Shown here piece after piece: positions 7,963 to 18,123 of a stretch of 64,000 nt of DNA (positions are counted from its first letter, which is position 1; the number at the start of each line of letters is the position of its first letter). This DNA comes from Carnobacterium divergens DSM 20623 (GTDB lineage Bacteria > Bacillota > Bacilli > Lactobacillales > Carnobacteriaceae): positions 186,001 to 250,000 of the forward strand of contig NZ_JQLO01000001.1 of assembly GCF_000744255.1 (NCBI RefSeq). The letters are read 5' to 3'. Both the position numbers and the translations under genes were made by a program. The notes beneath the pieces are model-generated. The model worked only from the letters and a program-made list of their open reading frames with translations. It had not been told where the DNA came from and did no database searches.

Positions 7963-8976
7963 ATGAAGATGACAATTAAAGATGTTGCTCGTTTAGCAGG
8001 TGTTTCGATTACAACGGTATCACAAATTTTAAATAAAAAAGGCGATCGCTTTAGCCCAGAAACACGTCAAAAAGTCTTGGCGGTTGTGAAGGAGCTTGAT
8101 TACAAAGCAGATTATTTTGCCCAGAATATGGTGAGCAAGCAAACAAAGACCATTGGGATGGTAGTTCCAGATATCACCGATCTCTTTTTTTCAAAAGTCA
8201 TTGAAGGGGTAGAAAAACATTTAAATGAACTTGGTTTTATGATTATTCTGTGTAATTCCAATCACAGCTCTGAAAAAGAAAATCTTTATATAGAAGAGTT
8301 ACTCCATCGATCAGTCGAAGGCATCATTCTAGCAAGTCCAAATCCCATTCATTTGCCAAAGTTAAAAAACGAAGACGGCAGCAATAAAATCCCTCATATT
8401 CTAATTGACCGCGGTATTAATAAACGTGACGAGGGGCAATTGATTACGAATGAATTTCAAGGAGCCTACGAGGCTGTTGAACATTTAGTGAACTTAGGTC
8501 ATCGTGAAATCGGAATGTTAAGCAATGAAACCAGTTTTTATGAAATTACCGATCGTTTTTACGGATATAAAAAATGTTTAGAAGATTATCAGATTCCTTT
8601 TCAAGAGGAATGGATTGTCAGTAAGAATTTAACAATTAAAGGCGGGTACGAAGGGGCACAACAACTCTTACAACAAAATATTACCGCTCTTTTTTGTGGA
8701 AATGACCAAATGGCAATTGGAGCTTATCGTGCAATTAATGAAGCCGGAAAACAAATTCCAAAGGACATTTCAGTAATTGGTTACGATGGCTTAGAAATTA
8801 CCGATTATTTAGTTCCCTCATTAACGACAGTTGCGCAACCAATTTTTGAAATTGGCTATTTTGCGGCTAAGTTTTTAATTGATCATATCAACAACCCAAA
8901 AGAGAAGGTACCAAACAAGTATTTTGATACTCAGCTGGTTCTTAAAAATAGCACCAAAAAACTTGATTCTTTTTAA
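7963..8976 (+). CDS. LacI-family transcriptional regulator of the nucleoside operon
   Basis: A 337-residue repressor: N-terminal LacI HTH (TIKDVARLAGVSITTVSQILNKKG, residues 4-27), hinge helix, then a periplasmic-binding-protein-like effector domain (GMVVPDITDLFFSKVIEGVE; GYDGLEITDYLVPSLTTVAQP near the end). It immediately precedes the nucleoside phosphorylase operon on the same strand, and operator-like palindromes occur at its own promoter and before pdp. It therefore probably senses a nucleoside, ribose or pentose phosphate signal (inference). DeoR/CytR-type control is the usual alternative for such operons. GGAGG lies 12 bases before the chosen ATG. Confidence 0.85.
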   Translation: MKMTIKDVARLAGVSITTVSQILNKKGDRFSPETRQKVLAVVKELDYKADYFAQNMVSKQTKTIGMVVPDITDLFFSKVIEGVEKHLNELGFMIILCNSNHSSEKENLYIEELLHRSVEGIILASPNPIHLPKLKNEDGSNKIPHILIDRGINKRDEGQLITNEFQGAYEAVEHLVNLGHREIGMLSNETSFYEITDRFYGYKKCLEDYQIPFQEEWIVSKNLTIKGGYEGAQQLLQQNITALFCGNDQMAIGAYRAINEAGKQIPKDISVIGYDGLEITDYLVPSLTTVAQPIFEIGYFAAKFLIDHINNPKEKVPNKYFDTQLVLKNSTKKLDSF

Positions 8977-8979
8977 ATT

Positions 8980-9017
8980 AAATGCTAGTATCAACTTGTT
9001 AGCGTTTTCCTTTTTTT
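8980..9017 (+). terminator. Possible terminator after the LacI gene
   Basis: A short stem AAATGCTA / TAGCGTTT (one G-T pair) with a 12-base loop is followed closely by a T-run. Weak but well placed between the regulator and the operon. Confidence 0.45.
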
Positions 9018-9061
9018 GAAAGGAGAACTTAAGAAGATAAGATATTAGCTTTTAGTCAGTT

Positions 9062-9079
9062 AAGTAAAACGTTTTACTT
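9062..9079 (+). promoter_or_regulatory. 18-bp perfect palindromic operator before pdp
   Basis: AAGTAAAACGTTTTACTT is a perfect 18-bp palindrome with the central CG step typical of LacI-family operators. It lies 32 bp before the pdp start codon. It could bind the adjacent LacI protein or CcpA, but it lacks the TG...CA ends of a good cre. Confidence 0.7.
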
Positions 9080-9111
9080 GTTTCTAATTATACTTAAAGG
9101 AGATTAAAAAA

Positions 9112-10416
9112 ATGAGAATGGTAGACATTATCGAGAAAAAAAGAGACGGTCAAGAACTTACAAAAGCAGAGATAAACTTCGTCATTACAGGTTACACAAA
9201 GGGCACAGTACCAGATTATCAAATGAGTGCTCTGGCAATGGCGATTTATTTTAAGGATATGACGAACCAAGAAATTACTGATTTAACAATGGCAATGGTA
9301 GAATCTGGTGAGCAGATTGATTTATCCGCTATTCATGGCATCAAAGTAGACAAACATTCAACTGGTGGCGTTGGGGATACAACGACCCTTGTATTAGCAC
9401 CTTTAGTAGCAGCTGTTGGGGTTCCTGTTGCCAAAATGTCAGGTCGTGGTTTAGGACACACGGGAGGTACGATTGATAAATTAGAGGCAATCAAAGGCTT
9501 CAATGTTGAAATTTCAAATGATGAATTTATTCAATTAGTCAACCGCGATCAAGTTGCTGTTGTCGGACAATCAGGTGACCTAGCACCGGCAGATAAAAAA
9601 TTATACGGATTAAGAGATGTGACTGGAACCGTTGATTCAATCGCTTTGATTGCTAGTTCAATTATGAGTAAAAAAATTGCAGCAGGAGCCGATGCCATCG
9701 TTTTAGATGTCACTACTGGAGACGGTGCATTTATGAAAAATGAAAAAGATGCGGAACGCCTTGCAAAAACAATGGTTCAAATTGGGAAATTAGCAAATCG
9801 TCAAACAATGGCTATCATTTCAGATATGTCTCAACCATTAGGGCTAGCAATCGGAAATTCCCTTGAAGTCAAAGAAGCAATCGATGCGTTAAAAGGGGAA
9901 GGTCCAGCCGATTTAATGGAAATGGTTTATGTATTAGGAAGCCAGATGGTTGTTCTTGCTAAACAAGCAGATACATTAGAAGAAGCTCGTGAACTTTTAA
10001 AAGAAGCCATCCAATCTGGAGCCGCAACCACTAAGTTTAAAGAAATGATTCGCAATCAAGGCGGCGATGATTCAATTGTAGATCGCCCAGAAAACTTGCC
10101 ACAAGCAGAATTTGTGATTGAATTACCTGCTAAAGAAAGCGGCTATATTTCAGAAATGGTAGCCGATCAATTAGGGATTGCCGCAATGCTTCTAGGCGCC
10201 GGTCGTCGAACAAAAGAAGATACCATTGATTATTCAGTCGGCTTAATGTTGCATAAAAAAGTTGGCGATTCTGTTACTGCGGGTGAACCATTGGTGACGG
10301 TTTATGCGAATAGTCAAGCAATCGATGATGTGAAAACCAAAATTTATGAGAACATTTTTATTACAAAAGAAAAAGTTGCAGAACCAACTTTGATTCATCA
10401 AATCATAACAGAATAA
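9112..10416 (+). CDS. pdp: Pyrimidine-nucleoside phosphorylase
   Basis: A 434-residue cytoplasmic enzyme that phosphorolyses uridine, deoxyuridine and thymidine to the base and (deoxy)ribose-1-phosphate. Motifs: [17 protein letters not shown] (about residues 82-98), the family signature [16 protein letters not shown] near 110, and a C-terminal alpha/beta domain with [14 protein letters not shown]. Length is standard for Pdp/DeoA. It is the first gene of the salvage operon, with AAAGGAG before the start and a palindromic operator upstream. The sugar phosphate product is the substrate of the downstream phosphopentomutase. Confidence 0.93.
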   Translation: MRMVDIIEKKRDGQELTKAEINFVITGYTKGTVPDYQMSALAMAIYFKDMTNQEITDLTMAMVESGEQIDLSAIHGIKVDKHSTGGVGDTTTLVLAPLVAAVGVPVAKMSGRGLGHTGGTIDKLEAIKGFNVEISNDEFIQLVNRDQVAVVGQSGDLAPADKKLYGLRDVTGTVDSIALIASSIMSKKIAAGADAIVLDVTTGDGAFMKNEKDAERLAKTMVQIGKLANRQTMAIISDMSQPLGLAIGNSLEVKEAIDALKGEGPADLMEMVYVLGSQMVVLAKQADTLEEARELLKEAIQSGAATTKFKEMIRNQGGDDSIVDRPENLPQAEFVIELPAKESGYISEMVADQLGIAAMLLGAGRRTKEDTIDYSVGLMLHKKVGDSVTAGEPLVTVYANSQAIDDVKTKIYENIFITKEKVAEPTLIHQIITE

Positions 10417-10433
10417 GTTGAGTGAGGGACACT

Positions 10434-11714
10434 ATGAATTTATTTAAGTTAAAAGAAAAAAAGACGACCGCTAAAACGGAGATTATTGCAGGGCTGACTT
10501 CCTTTTTCGCTATTTCCTATATCGTAATCGTCAATTCGGTTATTTTAAAGGATGCTGGAATACCTGCTGAACTAAGTGTTTTTGCCACAATCTTTATCTC
10601 GGCAATTGGGTGTTACCTGATGGGGATTTTTGCAAATGCACCGATTATTTTAACCCCCGGTATGGGAGTGAATGCTTTTTTCACGTATACGTTAGTAGGA
10701 ACTTTGGGATTGCGTTGGCAAGAAGCAATCGGCGTGATGATGATTTCCAGTTTAATCTACTGTGTGATTGCTTTTTCAAAAGCCAGTGATGTCTTGTCGC
10801 GAGCAGTGCCAGATACGTTGAAGCACGGTATTACTTGCGGCATTGGGTTGTTTTTAGTCATGATTGGTTTAGAAAAGGGTCAGTTGATTGTAGCTGGCGA
10901 TAAAAGTTTAGTGGCATTAGGAGACTTAGCTAATCCACACGCGATGTTAGCTATTTTTGGCTTAATTTTAACCTTGATACTTGTAATTCGCAATGTACAA
11001 GGTGGGATGTTTATTGGCATTTTAGCAACGACGATTTTAGGGGTACTTTTTAAAATTCAAGATGCTGGTGAAGGCAGTTTTTCCTTGATGAATATTGTTG
11101 ATTATCCTTCAATTATGGGACAAGGCGATTTTTCTGGGCTATTCTCCTTAAAATTCATGATGGGTGTTTTTTCGTTAACGATGATTCTAGTCTTTGAATC
11201 AATGGGATTGCTTCAAGGTTTAATGGAAGAAGCGAGTACCGTGGATTTTAAGAAAGCTTTTAGAATGAGTGCAGTGACGACTTTCCTATCAGGTATTTTT
11301 GGAACAAGCCCAACTATTGCGGCAGCTGAAAGTGCTTCTGGTATTGAAGAAGGCGGTAAAACAGGCTTAACAACGATTGTTTCAGGAACCCTCTTTTTAG
11401 CAACCCTCTTTTTCATTCCGTTGTTATCTTATGTGCCACAAGCAGCGATTGCCCCAGTAATTTTAATTACAGGCGCATTAATGATGAAGAATTTACAACA
11501 CATTCAATTTGACGATTTTACAGAGTGGTTTCCAGCCTTCTTGATTGTCGTATTAATTCCATTAACATCAAGCATTGCAGATGGGATGGCAGCTGGATTT
11601 GTCTTTTACCCAATCGTAAAATTGGTAAGCGGGAAAAAATCAGAGATTCATCCAATTCTTTATGGGATTTCAGCGTTATTTTTAATGTATTTAGTTTTAA
11701 ATGCATTAATTTAA
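10434..11714 (+). CDS. NCS2-family purine permease (PbuG/AzgA-like)
   Basis: A 426-residue polytopic membrane protein of the nucleobase:cation symporter-2 AzgA branch, which imports or exports hypoxanthine, guanine or adenine with protons. Motifs include EIIAGLTSFFAISYIVIVN near the N-terminus, TPGMGVNAFFTY and GTSPTIAAAESASGIEEGG. The GTG at 10422 is part of the Shine-Dalgarno region, so the ATG at 10434 is chosen. It lies 17 bases after pdp. In this operon it would handle the purine base released by purine-nucleoside phosphorylase, either for uptake or release. Confidence 0.88.
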   Translation: MNLFKLKEKKTTAKTEIIAGLTSFFAISYIVIVNSVILKDAGIPAELSVFATIFISAIGCYLMGIFANAPIILTPGMGVNAFFTYTLVGTLGLRWQEAIGVMMISSLIYCVIAFSKASDVLSRAVPDTLKHGITCGIGLFLVMIGLEKGQLIVAGDKSLVALGDLANPHAMLAIFGLILTLILVIRNVQGGMFIGILATTILGVLFKIQDAGEGSFSLMNIVDYPSIMGQGDFSGLFSLKFMMGVFSLTMILVFESMGLLQGLMEEASTVDFKKAFRMSAVTTFLSGIFGTSPTIAAAESASGIEEGGKTGLTTIVSGTLFLATLFFIPLLSYVPQAAIAPVILITGALMMKNLQHIQFDDFTEWFPAFLIVVLIPLTSSIADGMAAGFVFYPIVKLVSGKKSEIHPILYGISALFLMYLVLNALI

Positions 11715-11782
11715 AAGCGTGCAATTTAGTGGTGACGTGGTAAAATAAAGTGAGTGAATAAAATACGAAGGGATTGATGAAA

Positions 11783-12949
11783 ATGTTTAAACGTGTACAT
11801 TTAGTCGTGATGGATTCAGTTGGAATTGGGGAAGCACCAGACGCAGAAGCTTTTGGAGATAAAGGCAGCGATACATTAGGGCACATTGCTGATATCGCAG
11901 GCTTAGATATTCCAAATCTAGAAAAATTAGGGTTAGGAAATATTCGTCCATTAAAAGGTGTAAAAGAAGTCAAAGAAAATCTTGGCTATTACACAAAATT
12001 AGAAGAAATTTCTGTTGGAAAAGATACAATGACAGGCCATTGGGAAATTATGGGCTTAGATATCAAAACGCCTTTTAGAGTCTTTCCAAATGGTTTTCCA
12101 CAAGATTTATTAGATAAAATCGAAGCTTTTTCAGGTCGTAAAGTGGTTTGTAATAAACCTTATAGCGGAACGGCTGTCATTGACGATTTTGGGCCACAAC
12201 AAATGGAAACTGGAGATTTAATTGTTTATACATCCGCTGACCCAGTGTTACAAATTGCAGCCCATGAAGACATTATTCCATTAGAAGAGCTATACAAAAT
12301 TTGTCAGTATGTTCGTGACATTACATTAGACGATCCCTACATGATTGGCCGCATTATTGCGCGTCCATTTGTTGGAACACCAGGTAATTTCCAAAGAACG
12401 AGCAATCGACATGACTATGCCTTAAGTCCATTTGGCGAAACCGTCTTGGAACAATTAAAAGAAACCGGTAAAGACGTGATTGCCATTGGTAAAATCAACG
12501 ATATTTTTAATGGCGTTGGAATGACCGAAATGGTTCGTACAAAGAGCAACATGGATGGCGTGGATCAATTGCTAACTATCATGAACAAAGAATTTACTGG
12601 CTTAAGCTTCTTAAACTTAGTTGATTTTGACGCACTATTTGGTCATCGCCGCGATGTTGAAGGGTATGCCAAAGCGATTGAAGAGTTCGACGGTCGTTTG
12701 CCAGAAATTTTAGCAGCGATGGAAGAAGATGATTTATTATTGATTACAGCAGATCACGGAAATGACCCAAGCTTCCCAGGAACAGACCATACGAGAGAAT
12801 ATGTTCCACTATTAGCTTATTCACCAAAAATGACAGGACATGGTGCTTTGAAACAAGGTCATTATGCTGATATTTCGAAAACCGTTGCTGAAAACTTTGG
12901 TGTTAAAGGTACAGAAAACGGCGTAAGTTTCTTATCTGATTTAAAATAG
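11783..12949 (+). CDS. deoB: Phosphopentomutase
   Basis: A 388-residue alkaline-phosphatase-superfamily metalloenzyme interconverting (deoxy)ribose-1-phosphate and 5-phosphate. The N-terminal metal motif is [14 protein letters not shown], the catalytic Thr lies in [13 protein letters not shown], and the C-terminal metal ligands are in ITADHGNDP and GTDHTREY. Two in-frame start codons just upstream (TTG 11774, ATG 11777) lie too close to the GAAGGGA Shine-Dalgarno sequence, so the ATG at 11783 is preferred. It links the two nucleoside phosphorylases to the pentose phosphate pathway. Confidence 0.92.
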   Translation: MFKRVHLVVMDSVGIGEAPDAEAFGDKGSDTLGHIADIAGLDIPNLEKLGLGNIRPLKGVKEVKENLGYYTKLEEISVGKDTMTGHWEIMGLDIKTPFRVFPNGFPQDLLDKIEAFSGRKVVCNKPYSGTAVIDDFGPQQMETGDLIVYTSADPVLQIAAHEDIIPLEELYKICQYVRDITLDDPYMIGRIIARPFVGTPGNFQRTSNRHDYALSPFGETVLEQLKETGKDVIAIGKINDIFNGVGMTEMVRTKSNMDGVDQLLTIMNKEFTGLSFLNLVDFDALFGHRRDVEGYAKAIEEFDGRLPEILAAMEEDDLLLITADHGNDPSFPGTDHTREYVPLLAYSPKMTGHGALKQGHYADISKTVAENFGVKGTENGVSFLSDLK

Positions 12950-12975
12950 AACAACATAAAGGGGACAACTACAAA

Positions 12976-13797
12976 ATGACAAAAACGTTGCAAGCTAAAA
13001 TTGATGAGGCAGTAGCATTTATTCAAGAAGCAGGAGTAGCTAAAGTTGAAGTCGGGCTGATTTTAGGTTCTGGCTTAGGCGAATTAGGTGATGAAGTGGA
13101 GCAAGCGACTGCTATTCCTTACGATAATATCCCTAATTTCCCAGTTTCAACAGTTGAAGGACACAAAGGCCAATTGGTTTATGGCACATTAGGTGGAAAA
13201 AAAGTCTTAGCAATGCAAGGACGCTTCCACTATTATGAAGGCTATTCGCTAGAAACCGTTACTTTCCCAGTTCGCGTAATGAAAGCATTAGGCGTTGAAA
13301 CAGTAATTGTTACCAATGCAGCGGGTGGTTTAAATGAAACCTTTGAACCGGGTGAATTAATGTTGATAACCGATCACATCAATTTCACAGGTGTAAATCC
13401 ATTAATTGGACCAAATGATGCATCAATGGGACCTCGTTTTACAGATATGAGTGAAGGGTACGACCGTAAATACCAACAAATCGTTCGCGATGTTGCTAAA
13501 AAAATGGACTTGAATTTAAAAGAGGGTGTGTATATGGGCTTTACGGGTCCAACATACGAAACGCCTGCTGAAATTCGATTTGCACGCGTTATTGGTGCAG
13601 ATGCAGTCGGCATGTCGACTGTTCCAGAAGTAATTGTTGCGCGTCACGGCGGAATGAAAGTGATTGGAATTTCTTGTATCACTAATTTAGCTGCAGGTAT
13701 GCAAGCAACGTTGAATCATGAAGAAGTTGTTGAAACGACACAGCGAGTAAAAGAATCCTTCAAAGGATTGGTAAAAAATATTTTAGCTGAAATTTAA
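12976..13797 (+). CDS. punA: Purine-nucleoside phosphorylase
   Basis: A 273-residue trimeric-type (high molecular weight family II) purine-nucleoside phosphorylase. Motifs: LILGSGLGELGDEV near residue 27, VEGHKGQLVYG, the signature VTNAAGGLNETFEPG, the GPTYETPAEIRF substrate loop and MSTVPEVIVARH. It cleaves inosine and guanosine to base and ribose-1-phosphate. It is the last gene of the operon, 26 bases after deoB, and is followed by a strong terminator. Confidence 0.93.
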   Translation: MTKTLQAKIDEAVAFIQEAGVAKVEVGLILGSGLGELGDEVEQATAIPYDNIPNFPVSTVEGHKGQLVYGTLGGKKVLAMQGRFHYYEGYSLETVTFPVRVMKALGVETVIVTNAAGGLNETFEPGELMLITDHINFTGVNPLIGPNDASMGPRFTDMSEGYDRKYQQIVRDVAKKMDLNLKEGVYMGFTGPTYETPAEIRFARVIGADAVGMSTVPEVIVARHGGMKVIGISCITNLAAGMQATLNHEEVVETTQRVKESFKGLVKNILAEI

Positions 13798-13810
13798 AAA
13801 GAATAAAATG

Positions 13811-13844
13811 AGGCCTACTGTTATTAAACAGTAGGCCTTTTTTG
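13811..13844 (+). terminator. Rho-independent terminator
   Basis: A perfect 12-bp GC-rich stem AGGCCTACTGTT (13811-13822) with its complement (13827-13838) and a T-run closes the nucleoside operon. Confidence 0.92.
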
Positions 13845-13994
13845 CTAGAATAAGAGAAGTTTTCAGAAACGGTTATTTCATTTGTGATTAAAATATGACG
13901 ATAGTTAAATAATAAAATCATTAAAAATAAATAACAATTCACATTTAAAAGTTAAGATGATAAATTAGTATAAACCAAGGGGGGAGCTACTAAT

Positions 13995-15800
13995 ATGTTA
14001 AAAAAAATAATAGTGGGGGCACTATTGTGTACAGTTTCACTAAACACTGGTTTTAGTGTTTTAGCAGAAGAAGTACAACCGAAACCAATATCAGAGCCTA
14101 CGCAAAAAATGAGTGAATCAGTATTGATTCCAGATGTTATTTTAAAAGGTTATTTAAACAGTCTTCTAAAACAAAGTAGTGATGCGGAAATTACAAGAGA
14201 GCAGTTAGCTACAATTAAATCGGTTAATTTATCAAGTACTACAATTACTGATTTAACAGGACTAGAATATGCAACAAATTTAGAAACCTTTATATTACAA
14301 AATACTCAAGTAACTGATTTAACACCAATTGTTGGACTGACAAATCTAAGCTACATGACACTAAGTGGTGGAAATGTAACAAATGAATTGATTCCAGATC
14401 TTCATCAATTAGTGAATCTACAATCCTTATCAATTACGAGTACACTTGTTGATAATACTATTTTTCAAAAATTTAATCATTTGCCAGTCTTAAGATATTT
14501 CTATCTTCAAAATAATATGCGCATTACGGATATCAGCGCATTAGCTTCACTACCATTGTTAGACACACTATTTGTTCAATTTGATGGAATCAATGATTTT
14601 CAATCAATCAGTCGCTTTCCTAGTCTAAAAAATTTGGCGGCTTTTGGTCAAAATACTGGGAGACAAGATCCTCATCAGTCTATCAACAGTACAGATTTAA
14701 CTTTTAATGAAGAAACACAGACTTTATTTATTCCTTTTACAATTATGACGAATCGCCTAACAAGTTTTGATGGATTTCAAGCACCTTTTTCAATGTCCAC
14801 CTCATCAAGCAATACGTATTTAGAATTTAATGGTACCCAAGTAGATAATTCAAGATTAGCAATTGATTCAATGGGAATTACCGTTAACGGCGTTGACCGT
14901 GCAGCTTTTGATGATTTAAATGAGTTACATTACAATGCACGTTATGATAATCCGACAGGTTCGTATCCAACACCACCTGGTATGAGCTATGTTATTTCTT
15001 CAGGAACGTATTTTCAATATTTTGATATTCGCCATAGTATTCAGTTGACTGCTGATCCTACCTATTCTTATTTAGAAAATGAGGCAGTCGATGAAGCTCA
15101 ATTTCTAACCGATGTCCATGCTAAAACAGACGATAACAGTCCGATTACAAGTAATTTTGCAACAGTCGTTGATTTTTCGAAACCAGGGAATTATCTCGTG
15201 ACTTTAAACGCAAAAAATGCAGCAGGACTAGTTGCCCCGTCTGTAACGGTAGATGTAACAGTATTGCCAAAGCCAATTATTACAGCAGAACCAACTATCA
15301 CATATGATCAATACACAGAAAAAACTGAAGCTGATTTTTTAAGTGAAATCGCTGGAAAAACCAGTGATGGCAGTCCTGTCACAAGTGATTTTTTATCTGC
15401 AGTTGATTTTGGAAAAGTAGGAGAGTATGAAGTTCAATTGAATGCAGTTAATGAACGAGGCCAAAAGGCAGACCCAGTTACAGTTAAAGTTCGAGTCCAA
15501 CCGACTGAAGAAGCGATTGTTCCACCACTCCCTTTACCAATTGATCCAGAAAATCCAGTGCCACCTACAGTCGAACCAAATCCAAATCCAAAACCAACCG
15601 TTTCAGATAAAATAGAGAATCAACCATTTAAAGAAAATCAAAAAATCAGTAAAGGTAAGTCTGTAACGACAAAAATGAATGAAGCGGAAAAGTTTCCACA
15701 AACAGGAGAAGCTAAACAAATGAAGATTGGATTTGTTGCTCTTGTTTTATTGGTTACTAGTTTAGTTATTTTAAAACGACCTACTAAAGTCAAACAATAA
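13995..15800 (+). CDS. LRR surface protein with FPQTG sortase anchor (internalin-like)
   Basis: A 601-residue cell-wall protein. The signal peptide (residues 1-25) ends near SVLAEE. Leucine-rich repeats (about 70-200) show the LxxLxxLxxL internalin pattern, for example NLETFILQNTQVTDLTPIVGL. Two Ig-like repeats (about 350-430 and 430-505) share TADPTYSY / TAEPTITY and GNYLVTLNAKN / GEYEVQLNAVN, like the LapB-type repeats of Listeria adhesins. A Pro-rich wall-spanning stretch follows, then FPQTG (567-571), a hydrophobic helix and a KRPTKVKQ tail. FPQTG departs from LPXTG at the first residue but should still be a sortase A substrate. Probably an adhesin; the ligand is unknown. Confidence 0.85.
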   Translation: MLKKIIVGALLCTVSLNTGFSVLAEEVQPKPISEPTQKMSESVLIPDVILKGYLNSLLKQSSDAEITREQLATIKSVNLSSTTITDLTGLEYATNLETFILQNTQVTDLTPIVGLTNLSYMTLSGGNVTNELIPDLHQLVNLQSLSITSTLVDNTIFQKFNHLPVLRYFYLQNNMRITDISALASLPLLDTLFVQFDGINDFQSISRFPSLKNLAAFGQNTGRQDPHQSINSTDLTFNEETQTLFIPFTIMTNRLTSFDGFQAPFSMSTSSSNTYLEFNGTQVDNSRLAIDSMGITVNGVDRAAFDDLNELHYNARYDNPTGSYPTPPGMSYVISSGTYFQYFDIRHSIQLTADPTYSYLENEAVDEAQFLTDVHAKTDDNSPITSNFATVVDFSKPGNYLVTLNAKNAAGLVAPSVTVDVTVLPKPIITAEPTITYDQYTEKTEADFLSEIAGKTSDGSPVTSDFLSAVDFGKVGEYEVQLNAVNERGQKADPVTVKVRVQPTEEAIVPPLPLPIDPENPVPPTVEPNPNPKPTVSDKIENQPFKENQKISKGKSVTTKMNEAEKFPQTGEAKQMKIGFVALVLLVTSLVILKRPTKVKQ

Positions 15801-15809
15801 TTTAAAAAC

Positions 15810-15857
15810 AGCCCTGATAAGCTAGTAGCTAATATACTAACTCGTCAGGGCTATTTG
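15810..15857 (+). terminator. Possible terminator after the LRR gene
   Basis: An 8-bp stem AGCCCTGA / TCAGGGCT encloses a 27-base loop that itself may pair. The T-run is poor (ATTTG), so efficiency is doubtful. Confidence 0.45.
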
Positions 15858-15949
15858 AATAGTGTTATATTTTTATTGACACAAGTGCAATCATTTGAAG
15901 GGAGATTTGATGTCTGCTATCATAAAATTAGAAGAAGGAGATGTTACGA

Positions 15950-16480
15950 ATGAAAAATCAACGTACAATGATCAAATGGAGCGAAATTATTGTTGGGATT
16001 ATTTTTCTCATTGCAGCCTATTTCGCATTTATTAGTCCTGTTGCGACACTGTTAAGTTTTGCTATTTTATTTGGACTAGCTGCTATTTTTAGAGGGATTA
16101 TTGCTATTATTGGCTATTCAGATTTAAAGAAAGTCACTGGACAAAATGCGACCCTAGCTTTAGTGATTGGGATTTTAGAAATTATTGTCGGAATTGTTTT
16201 TCTCTTTAATATGGGACTAGCTGTTTCAGTATTAGCTTATACCTTTGCATTTTGGTTTATTATTGATTCCGTATCTGGCTTGTTAAATGTAAACCGCACA
16301 AGAGCTTTAGGAAATGGCGCTTATTGGTTTAGCTTTATCATTAATTTACTAGGTGTTGTGATTGGGATTAGCTTACTATTTAATCCAATTACGGCTGGCT
16401 TAACGCTATCGTTCCTAGTCGGTTTTTATTTCCTACTATTTGGTATTGAAAGTATTGTATTAGGAATTATGAAAAAATAG
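15950..16480 (+). CDS. DUF308 (HdeD-like) membrane protein
   Basis: A 176-residue protein with six predicted transmembrane helices in paired units (IIVGIIFLIAAYFAFISP; LFGLAAIFRGIIAIIGY; and so on), the architecture of HdeD/DUF308 proteins, linked to acid stress in enterobacteria but of unknown activity here. AAGGAG at 15935-15940 favours the ATG at 15950 over one at 15941. A likely extended -10 promoter (TGCTATCAT) lies at 15915-15923. Confidence 0.8.
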   Translation: MKNQRTMIKWSEIIVGIIFLIAAYFAFISPVATLLSFAILFGLAAIFRGIIAIIGYSDLKKVTGQNATLALVIGILEIIVGIVFLFNMGLAVSVLAYTFAFWFIIDSVSGLLNVNRTRALGNGAYWFSFIINLLGVVIGISLLFNPITAGLTLSFLVGFYFLLFGIESIVLGIMKK

Positions 16481-16483
16481 GTT

Positions 16484-16524
16484 AAAAAAATCCAGTTAAA
16501 TCAGTTGATTTAGCTGGATTTTTT
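16484..16524. terminator. Terminator between convergent genes
   Basis: A stem of about 18 bp (AAAATCCAG...CTGGATTTT, with a one-base bulge) and T-rich flanks lies between the DUF308 gene and the Mga-like gene. Confidence 0.75.
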
Positions 16525-16538
16525 GATACATAATTAAA

Positions 16539-18002
16539 CTACCGTTGGTTTTTTTCAAGAAGATACAAAATCAACGAGTACAGTTGATAAAATTGTTTTG
16601 TTCCGTCAGATTGGTCCAATAAGAAAAAGGACGCGTCTTTCTTCGTTGAAAAGATCATATAATCAGAAATAATCAAATCGGCATAATTTGAGTTGGTTGT
16701 AAAGGTAAGAACCGATTCATTAAAAATTGAAACCAGTTTGTAAACGAGAGTCTTTTCAAAGACAATATTTCCATTAAAGTTAAGATAAATACTCACATTT
16801 GTATTGCTTTGAGATTCAATAATCAAGTAGAGCGTATTGACTAGCGTATAGCGATACGTTTCTTTTTTTTCAGCTGTCCAAACAAGGTTGTCCGTTTGAA
16901 AAGAATCATAGCAAGTGATGACTTTTTCACGAACAGAATCCTGTGCAGATGCTTCATCTTTACTATGAAGGTAAACTTCTTTAAAGTCATATTGAAAATA
17001 GTCCATTGCATACAGATGAATGACTAAGATATAAAACCATTGTTTAAAAAGATCTGAATTTGGCTGTAACTGCTGGATATGAAACGAATTTGTTACATGC
17101 TGAACCATATCTTTTGCCAAATCAACTAGCGGTAAATTAACCGAAAGTAGTAACTTATCTCCATTTTGAGTTCGACTAGAATGGGAATCTAAACTAGGGA
17201 TAAAGATGCGTAAACAGCACCGAATAAAGGTTCTTAAAACAGAAGAATCTTTAGCAACAGGCAATTGCTGAACTAATTTTAAAATAGCAGAATCCTTAAA
17301 TTCAGCCTCAATTTTTTTTGAATCAATATCTGAATAAATAAGTGTATCAAAGAGGCAGCTTAGGTATACATTTTCATCTAATTGAATTTGGTCGGAATCT
17401 AACTGTAAATTTTGTATCATTTCATCCACTGAAAAATTATGGTATTTAATTGTTTGACTGGTTGAATGAGCAGATAGAGAATGAAGAGCTAAGGTCATTA
17501 AATAACGGAACATGAAAATATCACTTTCTCGACCAACCAGAGAAACAAATTTATTTTGAATCGTTAAAGTTAAATGGAACTGGTTGATTTTTTCATTAAT
17601 TATGGGGATAAGTTGGTAAATATAAGGGTTTGAAAGAGTTAATTTCGTTGAAATATCCACTAAAGCATAGTCTTTTCTTTCAAAAAATAGTTGCATGAAT
17701 TGATAGCTAGAAGAAAGGTTTAGATAGTGAACGAACAAAGTATTAACAATCGAAACAGAAGAGATTTGATACTGTTGTTTAGGAGTTAAGAAGAGGCATT
17801 CTTCCTGAAAATCCAATACAAATTCAAAACCAATTTGTTCTAGATCATTGATTAAATTTTGAAGTTGTCTTAACACAGAAGCTTTTGATAAGGCTTCTTT
17901 TTTTTGAAGAGAGGCGATGTCATTGTTTTGAGAAAAAGTCAGGCTGTAATACAAATTAATTTTAGTAGCTTCATTTTTTTTAATAAAATTTTGTAGAAAC
18001 AT
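16539..18002 (-). CDS. Mga-like HTH/PRD transcriptional regulator
   Basis: A 487-residue protein with an N-terminal HTH region (about residues 15-70: LYYSLTFSQNNDIASLQKKEALSKASVLRQLQNL), a second HTH_Mga-like segment near 75-130 and a long helical C-terminal part with weak similarity to PRD-like and EIIB-like domains, as in Mga and AtxA. Such regulators often control surface-protein genes. It is divergently transcribed from WxL cluster 1 with a 154-bp shared region, which makes that cluster the obvious target (inference). It has no signal peptide and is cytoplasmic. Confidence 0.75.
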   Translation of the reverse strand: MFLQNFIKKNEATKINLYYSLTFSQNNDIASLQKKEALSKASVLRQLQNLINDLEQIGFEFVLDFQEECLFLTPKQQYQISSVSIVNTLFVHYLNLSSSYQFMQLFFERKDYALVDISTKLTLSNPYIYQLIPIINEKINQFHLTLTIQNKFVSLVGRESDIFMFRYLMTLALHSLSAHSTSQTIKYHNFSVDEMIQNLQLDSDQIQLDENVYLSCLFDTLIYSDIDSKKIEAEFKDSAILKLVQQLPVAKDSSVLRTFIRCCLRIFIPSLDSHSSRTQNGDKLLLSVNLPLVDLAKDMVQHVTNSFHIQQLQPNSDLFKQWFYILVIHLYAMDYFQYDFKEVYLHSKDEASAQDSVREKVITCYDSFQTDNLVWTAEKKETYRYTLVNTLYLIIESQSNTNVSIYLNFNGNIVFEKTLVYKLVSIFNESVLTFTTNSNYADLIISDYMIFSTKKDASFFLLDQSDGTKQFYQLYSLILYLLEKNQR

Positions 18003-18094
18003 AGTAGATACTCCTAACTATTTTTTGATTATTTGTTATTTAATTCGTTATGTAAAAAATAAAAAAATTAAAAAAAAGAGCATAACTAAATAGA

Positions 18095-18123
18095 TTGAGC
18101 AAGTATAAGAGTTGAATTATACT
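18095..18123 (+). promoter_or_regulatory. Promoter of WxL cluster 1
   Basis: TTGAGC (18095-18100) and TATACT (18118-18123) are spaced by 17 bp, 33 bp before the start of the large WxL gene. The A-rich stretch at 18051-18077 just upstream could act as an UP element or regulator site. Confidence 0.7.
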
